A stretch of 54,330 bases of DNA from Legionella adelaidensis. GTDB taxonomy: Bacteria; Pseudomonadota; Gammaproteobacteria; Legionellales; Legionellaceae. The first letter of the stretch is position 1, and each line of letters starts with the position of its first letter. Under the pieces are notes generated by a model. It had not been told where the DNA came from. It saw only the letters and a program-made list of their open reading frames with translations, and ran no database searches. The stretch spans positions 1 through 54,330 of the forward strand of contig NZ_LR134414.1 in NCBI RefSeq assembly GCF_900637865.1, in the 5' to 3' direction. This document shows, piece by piece, positions 34,685 to 44,904 of the stretch. The translations under genes were made by a program, and so were the position numbers.

Positions 34685-35830
34685 TCATCCCGCAGCCTGA
34701 ATAAAAAATCGTTTAACGAAGTCCAGTTGATTAATACAATTTAGTCCCACACTTCGAATCCCTGTAAGTAAAGGATTGGCAAAAATACCTTTGAGCGTTT
34801 GCATAGCTGCAATAATTTGCCAAACTTCATATTTTCTTTGTCGTTGGTAAGATCCTAATAATTTTCGCGAATGCAAATTTTTTTTATCTTCAAATAAGCG
34901 GCTAAAATTTTGCACATCTGCTAACCCAACATTCAAGCCCAGCCCGGCAAGAGGATGAATAGTATGTGCGGCATCGCCTAATAATAACCAATAATCGCCG
35001 GTATATCTTTTTGCATGCCTCATTGTTAGTGGAAATGAATGGCGCTTGCCTAGAAGATTTACATTACCAAGCTTCTTGGCAAATGCCTCTTGTAAGTGTT
35101 TACAAAATTCCTCTTCCCCCATTGCCATTAAACTTTCTGCTCTTGCGGGTGGTAAGGACCACACTATAGAGCATTGATTTTGATTGGCTAAGGGTAAGAA
35201 AGCCAGTGGGCCGCTGGGATTAAACACTTGGTACGCCGTCTTTTCGTGGGAATGCTGCGTCTCAACATTTGCTACCAGTGCGGTTTGATGATATGACCAT
35301 TGATTTATCGAAACTCCCAATAAATCGCGAGTATGCGAATTAGCACCATCTGCAACCATCAATAATTTGCTCTTCCAGGTATTTTCTCCACACTGCAAAT
35401 GCATCGTCTGATTTATAAGACTTACTCCCGACACTTTATTTTCAGAAAGCAAATGTATGCCTGACTCGCGTGCTTTTTGTAGTAAAGCAACTTTTAATAC
35501 AGACTCTTCTACAATAGTCCCCAGCTTGTCTTTGGCAATCATCCGCGCGTCGAAATCAATTGTTGCATTGGAAGCCGCATCCCAAATATGCATATGAGCA
35601 TAAGGGGATAACCTCTTCTGCTCTAATAAATCCCAAACTTCTAGCTCACGGAATAATGCCTCAGAAGATTGATTAATGGCATATACACGTACATCCGGTG
35701 TATCGGGTATAGTAGCGGTTAAACCACCCGCATCGATTAGGGAAACAGTAAAATTATGCTTGCTCATCGCAATAGCAGCACTCAAACCCACTATACCGCC
35801 ACCTATTACGATAATGTCATAACTTTCCAT
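34685..35830 (-). CDS. ubiI: Ubiquinone FAD-dependent hydroxylase, UbiI type
   Basis: A 381-aa flavoprotein monooxygenase. IIVIGGGIVGLSAAIAM binds FAD at the N-terminus, LLMVADGANS is the middle DG motif, and GDAAHTIHPLAGLGLNVGLAD the second FAD motif. Family members hydroxylate the ubiquinone ring. I assign UbiI (C5 hydroxylase) because it follows ubiH in the ygfB-pepP-ubiH-ubiI order of E. coli; UbiF or a broad-range UbiM cannot be excluded from sequence alone. The ATG at 35830 lies inside the end of ubiH (14-bp overlap). Confidence 0.85.
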   Translation of the reverse strand: MESYDIIVIGGGIVGLSAAIAMSKHNFTVSLIDAGGLTATIPDTPDVRVYAINQSSEALFRELEVWDLLEQKRLSPYAHMHIWDAASNATIDFDARMIAKDKLGTIVEESVLKVALLQKARESGIHLLSENKVSGVSLINQTMHLQCGENTWKSKLLMVADGANSHTRDLLGVSINQWSYHQTALVANVETQHSHEKTAYQVFNPSGPLAFLPLANQNQCSIVWSLPPARAESLMAMGEEEFCKHLQEAFAKKLGNVNLLGKRHSFPLTMRHAKRYTGDYWLLLGDAAHTIHPLAGLGLNVGLADVQNFSRLFEDKKNLHSRKLLGSYQRQRKYEVWQIIAAMQTLKGIFANPLLTGIRSVGLNCINQLDFVKRFFIQAAG

Positions 35831-37013
35831 AAGAGACCTTGTGTTGTATCGGTATACCACAGACTAAATCGGGCGTTATTCCCGCAAACCCGCGAGTGTA
35901 ATACCCCACAATTTTTTTGAATAGCGGCAGGTTTTCAAGCGCTAGTAAGCCCAAACCTCGAGCAGCGTGTAAGCCTGGCAATTTATTGGTGAATAACTCT
36001 ACCAGATTATCGGTTAACCATGTAATTGCTTTTTGATCATGTATTCGTTGCTGCTGATACATTTCTAACATCTGTGAGTTTAGGCCCTTGCCCGCTATGC
36101 ATTGCACTAACGTGGCTACATCGCGCAGCCCTAAATTAAAACCTTGGCCGGCGACAGGATGTAAAGTATGCGCTGCATTACCAATGAAAACAAAAGGCCA
36201 AGAAATCGTTTGCGTCATAATTGATTGTTTTAAAGGAAATAAAGTTCTTTTTCCTGCTTTGACCAATTTGCCTAGTCGATATCCAAAGAGCTGATGAACT
36301 TTTTTTAAAAATTCGGCATCGCTTAACTCCATTACTTTTTTGGCCTCCCCATAAGGGAGAGACCATACCAATGCCGAGCGCATTCGCGTCATGGGTAAAA
36401 GGGCTAGCGGCCCATCAGCAGTGAATCGTTCGTAAGCGCAGTAATTATGAGAGCGCCCTAAGCCAATGTTGGCAACAATAGCTACATGATCATAGACCTT
36501 TTCACTTACATTTAAACCCTTACAAAACTCTCTTAAATGAGAACCTGCACCATCGGCAGCAACTATGAGTTGTGCAATAACAGTAATCTGTTCACCCTCT
36601 TTTTCAATAACCGCGACTTTCTTTTCTCTATCATAATTAATAAGACGGGCAGAATTTAATATTTTTTCTGAAGAAAGTTTTTTATGAAAAATTTTTTGTA
36701 AGTGCTGCATTTCTACTACATAGCCTAAAGGTTCCTTTTCACTTTTAAGGGTCGCCAAACCAAAAGAGGCCTTCTGGGAGATGTGTATCATATTAATGGG
36801 AGTAATATCCGGCTCAAGCTCCTCCCAGAGATGGATACACTTTAGAATTCGCATACTGGAGGGAGAGAGTGCTAATGTCCGCGCATCAAAATCTTCCTCT
36901 TTTTCATAGGTTAATTTAGATTCGATTAATAGCGTAGATACCCCCGAATTTTTCAGAGCAAGCATAAGACTTGCACCAATAAGCCCGCCCCCGACAATTA
37001 ATATATCCACGTT
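35817..37013 (-). CDS. ubiH: Ubiquinone FAD-dependent hydroxylase, UbiH type
   Basis: A flavoprotein monooxygenase of about 398 aa, paralogous to the next gene. ILIVGGGLIGASLMLAL, IVAADGAGSHLR and GNAAHTLHPVAGQGFNLGLRD are the three FAD motifs. UbiH adds the C6 hydroxyl in aerobic ubiquinone synthesis. The start is uncertain: no ATG precedes the FAD motif. A GTG at 37013 gives the normal family N-terminus, while a TTG at 37061 would overlap pepP by 41 bp. The neighbouring order ygfB-pepP-ubiH-ubiI supports the call. Confidence 0.88.
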   Translation of the reverse strand, partial: NVDILIVGGGLIGASLMLALKNSGVSTLLIESKLTYEKEEDFDARTLALSPSSMRILKCIHLWEELEPDITPINMIHISQKASFGLATLKSEKEPLGYVVEMQHLQKIFHKKLSSEKILNSARLINYDREKKVAVIEKEGEQITVIAQLIVAADGAGSHLREFCKGLNVSEKVYDHVAIVANIGLGRSHNYCAYERFTADGPLALLPMTRMRSALVWSLPYGEAKKVMELSDAEFLKKVHQLFGYRLGKLVKAGKRTLFPLKQSIMTQTISWPFVFIGNAAHTLHPVAGQGFNLGLRDVATLVQCIAGKGLNSQMLEMYQQQRIHDQKAITWLTDNLVELFTNKLPGLHAARGLGLLALENLPLFKKIVGYYTRGFAGITPDLVCGIPIQHKVSYGKL

Positions 37014-37020
37014 TAGTTTT

Positions 37021-38322
37021 TTAGGCTCCACGAACAATAGCCTCAATTTCAGATGACTCAACGGCTAATTTACCTGTTAAGTTTTTATTTCCTGTGGAGG
37101 TTACTACTATGTCATCCTCAATACGAACGCCTATACCACGAAAAGCTTCTGGAACATTCAAGGCATCTTCTTTTATATATAACCCAGGCTCTACAGTAAG
37201 CACCATGCCTTCTTCCAATGGCCTCCACTGTCGATTTATCTTATAGGATCCTACATCATGCACATCTAAACCTAACCAATGCCCGGAGTTATGCATATAA
37301 AATTGCTTATACTCCTCTTTTTCTAAACTATTTGGCTTTAGAATCCCTAGCTCAAGAAGACCCGTGGTTAATACCTCCACTATTATTTTTTGAATTTCAT
37401 CCCATAGCACTCCGGGACGAACTTTTTCTATGCCTGCTCTTTGGGCTTGTAAAACTAAATCATAAACAGCTTTTTGTTCAGAGCTAAATTTTCCATTTTT
37501 GGGGAAAGTACGCGTAATGTCAGCAGCATATCCTGCATACTCACCACCTGCATCAATCAATACGAGCTCTCCATCTCTAAGAGCTTTGTCATTTTGCGTA
37601 TAATGTAGGATACACGCATTGGCTCCAGCTGCGACGATCGGATCATAAGCAACACTACGACAACCGCCTTGGGTAAAACGATAAATTAACTCAGCCTCCA
37701 ATTCATATTCAAATTGGGCCACTTTCGCCTTTTGCATCGCGCGCAAATGTCCTTCAACAGATATATCTGCAGCTTTTTGCATTAAGGCAATTTCTGATTC
37801 GCTTTTAAAAAGACGCATTTCCCCAAGGATAGGTTGCAAATCCATAAAGGAGTCAGGAGCCGCAATTCCTTTTCTACTCTGCATTTTTACTTCTTGCCAA
37901 GCAGCGAATATTTTCTTTTCCCATGCTTGGTAACGGCCTATCGGATAAAAAATAGCTTTTTTATCTTGTACTATTTCGGGAAGTTTTTTCTCTATTTCAT
38001 TAAGGGAAAACGCCTCGTTCACACCCAGCTCTTTTAAAGCCTGCTCCTGCCCCAGGCGTATACCTGTCCATAGTTCTTGCACGGGGTCTTTAGCAAGATT
38101 AAATAAATACGCCTTGCAGTTATTGCCGGAGGTGAGTATGAGTAAAGCATCGGGTTCATTAAAACCTGTTAGGTAATAAAAGTCGCTGTCTTGGCGGAAA
38201 CGGTAAGTTGTATCGCCACTTCTTGTAACTTCGCTAGCGGCAGGGATAATTGCTAACGAGTCGGGCGGAAGCTTTGATGCCAATTTCTTTCTACGTTCTA
38301 CATATTCTTTCTGTGTGATCAT
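37021..38322 (-). CDS. pepP: Xaa-Pro aminopeptidase II
   Basis: A 433-aa M24 metallopeptidase that releases N-terminal residues before proline. An N-terminal creatinase-like domain (about 1-165) precedes the pita-bread domain. LVLIDAGGEYAGYAADITRTF gives two Asp ligands, HNSGHWLGLDVHD the His, VLTVEPGLYI and RIEDDIVV the two Glu ligands, so the dimetal site is complete. The ATG at 38322 matches the family start; a GTG at 38343 overlapping ygfB is also in frame. The stop is a few bases upstream of ubiH. Confidence 0.95.
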   Translation of the reverse strand: MITQKEYVERRKKLASKLPPDSLAIIPAASEVTRSGDTTYRFRQDSDFYYLTGFNEPDALLILTSGNNCKAYLFNLAKDPVQELWTGIRLGQEQALKELGVNEAFSLNEIEKKLPEIVQDKKAIFYPIGRYQAWEKKIFAAWQEVKMQSRKGIAAPDSFMDLQPILGEMRLFKSESEIALMQKAADISVEGHLRAMQKAKVAQFEYELEAELIYRFTQGGCRSVAYDPIVAAGANACILHYTQNDKALRDGELVLIDAGGEYAGYAADITRTFPKNGKFSSEQKAVYDLVLQAQRAGIEKVRPGVLWDEIQKIIVEVLTTGLLELGILKPNSLEKEEYKQFYMHNSGHWLGLDVHDVGSYKINRQWRPLEEGMVLTVEPGLYIKEDALNVPEAFRGIGVRIEDDIVVTSTGNKNLTGKLAVESSEIEAIVRGA

Positions 38323-38326
38323 ATGA

Positions 38327-38899
38327 TTAATGTGAGTTTTCACTGTTAGGGGTTAGCGTATTTTTTATATCATTAAAAATTTGTAATACCGCCAAGCGGG
38401 TATATTCACTGACTTCCAACAACGCTTTCTCATCATCTTCACTTACATCTAAAGATTCATAATCAAGCTCGGCAAACTCAGAGATATGGCGAAGGGCTTC
38501 CACTGCTTCTTCCTCACTTAATTGTGAAGCAGTAAATCCGGATAAAGCAACTCCCTGGGTAAAACCTTGGCACCACTCACTAAATGCTTGTGCTCTTGCA
38601 ACCAAAGGATATCCTTCATCCGGTAGTAATAATTCAAATTCAAAATCAAAGTTTATTAATTGCTGGTAACTAATAGCATATACCGAAAATAAAGCCATTA
38701 GCGCTTCTTTTTTTGTGCTGTTTTTTGTGTTGTTTACTAAGGCGCGAATGTAATTTTCTCCTTCATTGCTCGCCCCCGTACATAAGTATCCACACATTAC
38801 GCCATGGACCTCACTTCCTGAATAAGGAAGGTCCAACCCATCAATATGGGTTAAAAATTCTTCGTAATTCGGTAAATGTTCTGGGATGATGTTTGACAT
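38327..38899 (-). CDS. ygfB: YgfB/UPF0149-family protein
   Basis: A 190-aa acidic, helical protein. GSEVHGVMCGYLCTGA near the N-terminus and AFSEWCQGFTQGVALSG in the middle are the conserved UPF0149 blocks. YgfB homologues are small cytosolic proteins; the Pseudomonas one influences beta-lactam resistance through control of ampDh3. It heads the ygfB-pepP-ubiH-ubiI operon, divergent from zapA as in E. coli. The frame opens at 38965, but the ATG at 38899, after GAGATAGCT, fits the family start better. Confidence 0.9.
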   Translation of the reverse strand: MSNIIPEHLPNYEEFLTHIDGLDLPYSGSEVHGVMCGYLCTGASNEGENYIRALVNNTKNSTKKEALMALFSVYAISYQQLINFDFEFELLLPDEGYPLVARAQAFSEWCQGFTQGVALSGFTASQLSEEEAVEALRHISEFAELDYESLDVSEDDEKALLEVSEYTRLAVLQIFNDIKNTLTPNSENSH

Positions 38900-38999
38900 A
38901 GCTATCTCATTACTAAATTTTCCAATAATAACTGATTTGCTCGGGTAATCCAAAATTGCTACCATTTGGACAGCGCTGTATCAAATAGAAGGGGCCAAA

Positions 39000-39302
39000 A
39001 TGGCAAAAACAAAAACATGCACTATCCGCCTATGCAATAAAACTTATGAGCTTAAATGCAATGAAGATGAAGTTGACATGTTACACATGGCTGCCCAAAG
39101 ATTAAATGAACACCTAATAAAAAAGAAAAGCGCTTATAAATCACTAGATGAATATCAAATTTTACTATTATCCGCGTTACAAATAAGCCATGAATTAATT
39201 CAGTGCCAAAATCAACAAGAAAAGAAGAGAAAGCAATTGACAGAATTTATTGCCTCTCTTGAGCATAAAATAAGTCAAGCAGCCGAAGGCATTTTACCTT
39301 AA
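39000..39302 (+). CDS. zapA: Cell division protein ZapA
   Basis: A 100-aa protein with an N-terminal beta-alpha-beta head (TCTIRLCNKTYELKCNEDE), the HMAAQRLNEHL helix and a C-terminal coiled coil (about 55-95). ZapA crosslinks FtsZ filaments at the division ring. Its position divergent from ygfB is the conserved gammaproteobacterial arrangement. In E. coli the 6S RNA gene follows zapA; the 157 bp that follow here are too short and lack recognisable 6S features. Confidence 0.92.
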   Translation: MAKTKTCTIRLCNKTYELKCNEDEVDMLHMAAQRLNEHLIKKKSAYKSLDEYQILLLSALQISHELIQCQNQQEKKRKQLTEFIASLEHKISQAAEGILP

Positions 39303-39330
39303 CGAATAATAATTATACCCAAGAATCTTA

Positions 39331-39360
39331 CTTGGCTAATCCTAACCAAGGGATTTTGTT
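39331..39360 (+). terminator. Weak terminator-like hairpin after zapA
   Basis: CTTGG and CCAAG form a short stem with possible extension by TA pairs, followed by GGGATTTTGTTT. It lies 29 bp after the zapA stop. The stem is short, so this is only suggestive. Confidence 0.3.
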
Positions 39361-39459
39361 TCCAGAGTAAAAAGAAGAGACAGAAACACTTACTGCGAAA
39401 TTTATTACTTTCCGAAGCACAAACGAAAAAAAAATCGCTTTTTAAAGGATATTGCGGAC

Positions 39460-40230
39460 ATGGAATTAAAGAATAAAACTGTATTGATTACCGGCGCTTC
39501 TAGCGGAATCGGCAAAGCATGCGCAGAGTTATTTGCCCAAAAAAGTGCCAATTTATTGTTGTGTGCTCGCAGGCAAGAGCGTCTCCAGGAATTAAAAAGT
39601 ACACTCCAGGAAAAATATAAGATTGATGTCCACACTTTTGCATTAGATGTTAGAAATAAAAATAAAGTTTTTACCGCCTTTAAGAGCCTGCCAGGAAATT
39701 GGCAAAATATTGATGTTTTAATCAATAATGCAGGATTGGCAGCCGGCTTGGAAAATTTTCAAGAAGCGGATATAGAAGATTGGGAAGCAATGATAGACAC
39801 AAACGTGAAAGGGCTTTTATATGTTAGTAAAGCGGTCCTTCCTCAAATGCTTGAGCGCAATACAGGTCATATTATTAATTTAGGCTCAATCGCCGGTCAC
39901 CAAGTTTATCCAAAAGGCTCTGTTTACTGTGCCTCGAAACACGCCGTAAAAGCGATTTCTCAGGGCTTACGCATGGATCTATTGGGTACCAAAATTCGCG
40001 TTAGCAGTATCGATCCGGGAGCTGTCGAAACGGAATTTAGCCTGGTTCGTTTTAAAGGTGATCAACAACGTGCGGATAATGTTTACCAAGGAATGACTCC
40101 ACTTAATCCAGAAGATATTGCCCAAGCCATTTATTTTTGTGTAAGTTGTCCGGCGCATGTGAACATTAGCGAGATGATCATAATGCCTACAGACCAGGCT
40201 GCAGCTGGAATGACTCACAGAAAGAAGTAG
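39460..40230 (+). CDS. Short-chain dehydrogenase, YdfG-like
   Basis: A 256-aa classical SDR. TGASSGIGKA is the cofactor loop, CARRQERL (Arg after the second strand) indicates NADP(H), NNAG follows, NLGSIAG carries the catalytic Ser, and YCASKHAVK the Tyr and Lys. DPGAVETEFS and the C-terminus are close to E. coli YdfG, which oxidises 3-hydroxy acids and reduces malonic semialdehyde. The substrate here is inferred from that resemblance. A terminator-like hairpin follows. No operon partner is evident. Confidence 0.88.
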   Translation: MELKNKTVLITGASSGIGKACAELFAQKSANLLLCARRQERLQELKSTLQEKYKIDVHTFALDVRNKNKVFTAFKSLPGNWQNIDVLINNAGLAAGLENFQEADIEDWEAMIDTNVKGLLYVSKAVLPQMLERNTGHIINLGSIAGHQVYPKGSVYCASKHAVKAISQGLRMDLLGTKIRVSSIDPGAVETEFSLVRFKGDQQRADNVYQGMTPLNPEDIAQAIYFCVSCPAHVNISEMIIMPTDQAAAGMTHRKK

Positions 40231-40235
40231 GTGGT

Positions 40236-40268
40236 GCCGCAAGATTAAAAGAGAGGGGGCCTTGCGGC
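40236..40268. terminator. Hairpin between the SDR gene and parC
   Basis: GCCGCAAG / CTTGCGGC is an 8-bp perfect stem with a 17-nt loop, placed six bases after the SDR stop and before the convergent parC stop. A short CTCTTTT follows ten bases downstream. It could end transcripts from either side. Confidence 0.4.
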
Positions 40269-40319
40269 TCCAACAGCTCTTTTGCATTAGGTGTCTTTAA
40301 ACAATATAACAAAAATTGC

Positions 40320-42557
40320 CTACTCCTTGGAAATTGCTAAAGCGCTCACATTTTGTAGCCCCCGCGGCAGGCGATTTCCTCTTCTGCCTCGTTCTCCCTG
40401 ATATGGCTGTAAATCATTGCCTTTTAATGTGAAATGCCTTTTTCCGGCATGAACAGTTAAAGAGGAATCCGCTGAAAATACTTGTAAGTCTACGATAAAT
40501 TCTTCGCGCTGCTGTGCTTTTACAGCGGGTATATTAATCAGCTTATTCCCCTTTCCACGGGATAGAATGGGTAAGTCTTTTACAGGAAAAAGTAATAATC
40601 GGCCGGTATTTGTTGCGCATGCAATTAAATCGTTTTCTTTATCACTGATAAATCTTGGCGTTAACACTTGACTATTAACGGGTAACTTTAAGCATGCTTT
40701 TCCATTGCGATTTTTAACATAAAGCTCTTTAACTTGGGTAATGAATCCATACCCCGCATCATTTGCTAACAATACCCAGTCTTCTGGTTCCCCTCCTAAT
40801 AAAGCAGTAAATAACATTCCTTCCGCAGGATTTAATTTTCCAGTTAAAGGTTCACCTTGTCCTCTTGCTGATGGTAGCACATGGCCAGGAAGATTATAGA
40901 CTTTCCCTTCACTATCAAAAAATAGAATTTGCTGATTGGTACGCGCATTGGTTTGCGCTTTAAATTCATCGCCCGCCTTATAACTAATATCACGTCCATT
41001 CACATCATAGCCTTTGGCTGCTCTCACCCACCCTTTTTGAGAAAGAATAACGGTAATAGGCTCATTTGGTAGTATGTCTTCTTCACGTAAAGCTTGAGAA
41101 TCCTGACGCTCCATAATAGGAGAGCGTCTAGCGTCACCATATAGGTCACGATCGATTTGGATCTCACTTTTTACCAAATTGCGAAGCTCGGCATCACTGG
41201 CAAGAATTTTTTGGATGGAGTCGCGTTCATTGCTTAACTCATCACTTTCGGCACGTAATTTCATTTCTTCCAATTTTGCTAAGTGACGTAGTTTTAAATC
41301 GAGAATAGCTTCGGCCTGACGCTCACTTAGAGTAAAGCGTGCCATTAACTCCTGTTTGGGATTTTCACTTTCTCGGATAATTGCAATTACTTCATCAATA
41401 TTGAGGAATGCAATAATTAAGCCTTCCAAAACATGTAACCTATCAAGAATTTTTTCCAGACGATAATGAAGTCGTCTCTTCACGGTTTGCAGTCTATATG
41501 TTAGCCATTCGTTAAGAATTTCTAGTAAATTCTTAACTTGCGGTTTTCCATTGAGGCCGATCATATTGAAATTTACACGGTAACTGCGTTCTAAATCGGT
41601 TGTAGCAAATAAATGCAGCATCAAACCTTCCTCATCTATGCGATTTGAGCGAGGAATAATTACTATACGGGTAGGATTTTCATGATCAGATTCATCCCGA
41701 ATGTCGTCCACCATAGGTAATTTTTTTTGTTGCATTTGCTGGGCAATTTGCTCAACCACTTTAGCACCGGAAACTTGATAAGGAAGCGCCGTAATAACGA
41801 TATGATGTTTTTCTATATGATAAACAGCGCGCATTTTTATAGAGCCGTTACCGGTGGCATATATATTACGGATGACCTCAGGAGAAGAAATAATTTCTGC
41901 AGCGGTAGGGAAATCAGGCCCTTTTATGTAACGTAATACCTCGGTTAGCGTGGCTTCGGGTTTATCAAGCAGACGGATGCAAGCATTGGCTACTTCTTTC
42001 AAATTATGAGGAAGTATGTCAGAAGACATACCCACCGCAATGCCTGTCGCCCCATTTAAAAGAACATTCGGGAGCCTCGCAGGTAGTAAGGATGGTTCTT
42101 GTAAAGTAGCATCAAAGTTATCTACCCAATTCACCGTACCCTGCTGTAATTCTGACAAAAGAACTTCAGCATAGGGCGATAATCGCGCTTCCGTATAACG
42201 CATGGCGGCAAAAGACTTAGGATCATCCGGCGAACCCCAGTTACCTTGCCCATCCACGAAAGGGTAGCGATAAGAAAAAGGTTGCGCCATCAGCACCATC
42301 GCTTCATAACAAGCTTGATCACCATGAGGGTGGAACTTACCTAAAACATCCCCAACAGTACGCGCTGATTTTTTATATTTTGCAGTTGCTTTGAGTCCTA
42401 ACTCGGACATGGCATAAATTATTCGTCTTTGTACAGGTTTAAAGCCATCGGCAATATGGGGAAGTGCACGATCAAGAATCACATACATAGAATAATCTAA
42501 GTATGCTTTTTCCGTAAATTCGGTAATCGGTTTGCGCTCAATCAAGTCAGTTGTCAT
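40320..42557 (-). CDS. parC: DNA topoisomerase IV subunit A
   Basis: A 745-aa type IIA topoisomerase subunit that, with ParE, decatenates replicated chromosomes. The active-site Tyr is Y121 in [10 protein letters not shown]. The N-terminal breakage-reunion domain (about 1-470) carries the HPHGD helix, and the C-terminal part has a five- or six-bladed DNA-wrapping domain. Length is near E. coli ParC (752) and shorter than GyrA, and the GyrA-box (QRRGGKG) is absent. The residue equivalent to E. coli Ser80 in the quinolone region is Gln ([10 protein letters not shown]). parE is not in the window. Confidence 0.96.
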   Translation of the reverse strand: MTTDLIERKPITEFTEKAYLDYSMYVILDRALPHIADGFKPVQRRIIYAMSELGLKATAKYKKSARTVGDVLGKFHPHGDQACYEAMVLMAQPFSYRYPFVDGQGNWGSPDDPKSFAAMRYTEARLSPYAEVLLSELQQGTVNWVDNFDATLQEPSLLPARLPNVLLNGATGIAVGMSSDILPHNLKEVANACIRLLDKPEATLTEVLRYIKGPDFPTAAEIISSPEVIRNIYATGNGSIKMRAVYHIEKHHIVITALPYQVSGAKVVEQIAQQMQQKKLPMVDDIRDESDHENPTRIVIIPRSNRIDEEGLMLHLFATTDLERSYRVNFNMIGLNGKPQVKNLLEILNEWLTYRLQTVKRRLHYRLEKILDRLHVLEGLIIAFLNIDEVIAIIRESENPKQELMARFTLSERQAEAILDLKLRHLAKLEEMKLRAESDELSNERDSIQKILASDAELRNLVKSEIQIDRDLYGDARRSPIMERQDSQALREEDILPNEPITVILSQKGWVRAAKGYDVNGRDISYKAGDEFKAQTNARTNQQILFFDSEGKVYNLPGHVLPSARGQGEPLTGKLNPAEGMLFTALLGGEPEDWVLLANDAGYGFITQVKELYVKNRNGKACLKLPVNSQVLTPRFISDKENDLIACATNTGRLLLFPVKDLPILSRGKGNKLINIPAVKAQQREEFIVDLQVFSADSSLTVHAGKRHFTLKGNDLQPYQGERGRRGNRLPRGLQNVSALAISKE

Positions 42558-42792
42558 ATTTTAGTTCGAGGTAGTACTTTTTTTAAAAAGATAGTGTAAC
42601 AGAAAATGCAAGGGTACTGATACTAAACAAGTTGTTACATGTGAATAACTTTGCTGCTTTTTTGTATTATTTGCGCCCTCATTCGCAACCTATTGATTAT
42701 TATATAATTTTATTTTTGACCAAAATTTATCTCTGTGGATAACTTTGTGAATGCTTAGGTATAACTTTTTAAGATATTGAAAATAGAGAATT

Positions 42793-44904
42793 TTAGTTAG
42801 GAATCTTTTTTATAGTAAAGCATTGGTGAATCCGAGAATTCCTTTTAAAATCCACATCAATCGTTTCTGAACTTATATCTTTCACTTCGTAATTTTCTTT
42901 TATCTGGGGCGAGAGTTTAAATTGCCTTAAATTGGTAGAAAAATAAAGTATCCCATCGGCCGTCAAAATACGCATGGCTGCATCGATCAAAGCAACATGA
43001 TCCCGTTGAATATCTAGAGTCGTGTTCATACGCTTAGAATTTGAAAAACTAGGCGGGTCGAGAAAAATAACATTAAATCGGTCATGGGTTGTTTTTAACC
43101 ACTTAATACAATCATATTGAATAAACTGATGCTTGTTTATAGGCAGATTATTTAATTTAAAATTTTCTTCGGCCCATTGGAGATACGTGTTGGATAAATC
43201 AACATTGGTAGTAAAAGCACCTGCAAGCGCAGCATGTACACTAGCCGTCGCAGTATAGCAAAAACAATTTAAAAAACGCGTCCCACTAGGCAGCTCCGCA
43301 AAGCGAAGACGAAGCGGTCTGTGGTCTAAAAACAACCCCGTATCTAAATAATCATACAAGTTCACTTTTATTTTTGCCTGGCCTTCCTGAACTATGAGGG
43401 AATGTTTGGTTTTATTAAGCTTTTGATATTGGCTCGTTCCCTTTTGCTGTTTTCGCTGTTTAACAACTAAATTCTCGGGAGGAATACGTAAGACCGAAGG
43501 GGTTATTTGAATAACATCTAAACTGCGTTGCTCCACTTTATGCTGTGGAATGCTAGAGGGCGCCGTATATTCTTGTAATACTGCATGATCATTATAAATA
43601 TCAATAGCAAATGCATATTCTGGCAAATCGGCATCATAGACACGGTAACAACTTATATGGTTTTTTTTGGCCCATTTACTAAGATGAGAAAAGTTTTTCT
43701 CTAATCGATTGGCGAACATTTCACCACCCGCTGACAATTTGCCGCTACGTGTGCCGCGTAGCTCATTTCCCTCCAGATTTAATGTATATAATTTACACTC
43801 AATAGGACCATTAAAAAGCGTATATTGTTTCTCAGCCCGAAGGCCTGTAGCTTTAGCTAACAACGGATTGGAGGTGATAAAAGCAGCGCGCCACCCTTGA
43901 AAATGCGTATGCATTATACTGCCTAACTGTTGATAAACAGGAACTAGCTGGGTGGCATCCCCTAAACGCTCACCATAGGGTGGATTAGCTATCAATAATC
44001 CTTTTGGAGCAAGTGGTTTTGCATCTTTTAAATAACCAACATCAAACTCAACTAGCCGCGCAACGCCCGCACGCGAAGCATTTTCGTTAGCAATTTTAAT
44101 CATTCTGACGTCACTATCAGTGCCGTAAAATTTTTGCGTAACGGGTCTCACTTGTTGTAAAGCCTGTGCACGCAATTTTTCCCACAGTGAGGGCTGGTGC
44201 AAAACCCAGTGATGCAAAGATTGATCGTCTCGTAAAAGTCCGGGCGCTATCTGTGCAGCGATCATGGCACCTTCTATAATCAATGTTCCCGCACCACAAA
44301 AGGGATCATATAAAGTATATCCTTGTGAAGCCAAATGGGGCCAATTAGCACGAATAAGCATACTTGCAGCTACATTTTCTTTTAAAGGCGCGGCGCCTGC
44401 GTGACTTCGGTATCCTCTTTGATGAAGGCTATAGCCGGTTAAATCAAAACTCACGGTTACTATGTCATTCTTTAAATGAACGTGTATAAGAATTTCCGGT
44501 TTTTCTTTATTTATGGCCGGTCGCACGCCTTGAAGACGGCGAAAATGATCGACTATCGCATCTTTGACTACCTGCGCACCGAACATAGAATTTCTAATTT
44601 GTGGATTTGAACCATGAAACTCAATAGCAAATGTCTTATTAGCGGAAAAAACCGTTTGCCAGGCAAATTGGTTGCAGAGGCCATAAAGGGTCTGCTCATT
44701 ATGAGCTTGGCCATTGAACAATAATAATTGAATGCGGTTGGCTATTCTGGACCACAAGCACAATTGATAAATGATTTGTATAGTGGCCTCACCGAAAACA
44801 CCTTGAGGACTAACACGAGTCACCCTTAAGCCTAACGCTTTTAACTCGTCCTCCAATAAATATTCCAATCCTTTAGGACAACTAACAAATACGTTATGTA
44901 TCAT
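42793..44904 (-). CDS. rlmL: Bifunctional 23S rRNA methyltransferase RlmKL
   Basis: A 703-aa fusion enzyme making m2G2445 and m7G2069. A THUMP RNA-binding domain (about 45-155) is followed by the RlmL methyltransferase domain with DPFCGAGTLIIEGA and ANPPYGERLG, then a linker, and the RlmK domain with FLNCFCYTATASVHAALAG and FLDPPSFSNSKRM. Both catalytic domains look intact. The ATG at 44904 overlaps the darP stop (ATGA), so the two are coupled. A 235-bp AT-rich gap with no gene separates it from parC. Confidence 0.96.
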   Translation of the reverse strand: MIHNVFVSCPKGLEYLLEDELKALGLRVTRVSPQGVFGEATIQIIYQLCLWSRIANRIQLLLFNGQAHNEQTLYGLCNQFAWQTVFSANKTFAIEFHGSNPQIRNSMFGAQVVKDAIVDHFRRLQGVRPAINKEKPEILIHVHLKNDIVTVSFDLTGYSLHQRGYRSHAGAAPLKENVAASMLIRANWPHLASQGYTLYDPFCGAGTLIIEGAMIAAQIAPGLLRDDQSLHHWVLHQPSLWEKLRAQALQQVRPVTQKFYGTDSDVRMIKIANENASRAGVARLVEFDVGYLKDAKPLAPKGLLIANPPYGERLGDATQLVPVYQQLGSIMHTHFQGWRAAFITSNPLLAKATGLRAEKQYTLFNGPIECKLYTLNLEGNELRGTRSGKLSAGGEMFANRLEKNFSHLSKWAKKNHISCYRVYDADLPEYAFAIDIYNDHAVLQEYTAPSSIPQHKVEQRSLDVIQITPSVLRIPPENLVVKQRKQQKGTSQYQKLNKTKHSLIVQEGQAKIKVNLYDYLDTGLFLDHRPLRLRFAELPSGTRFLNCFCYTATASVHAALAGAFTTNVDLSNTYLQWAEENFKLNNLPINKHQFIQYDCIKWLKTTHDRFNVIFLDPPSFSNSKRMNTTLDIQRDHVALIDAAMRILTADGILYFSTNLRQFKLSPQIKENYEVKDISSETIDVDFKRNSRIHQCFTIKKIPN

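Noticed and set aside
39303-39459. Possible 6S RNA gene after zapA, as in E. coli
   Set aside because: Only 157 bp, and no long imperfect hairpin with a central bubble could be drawn.
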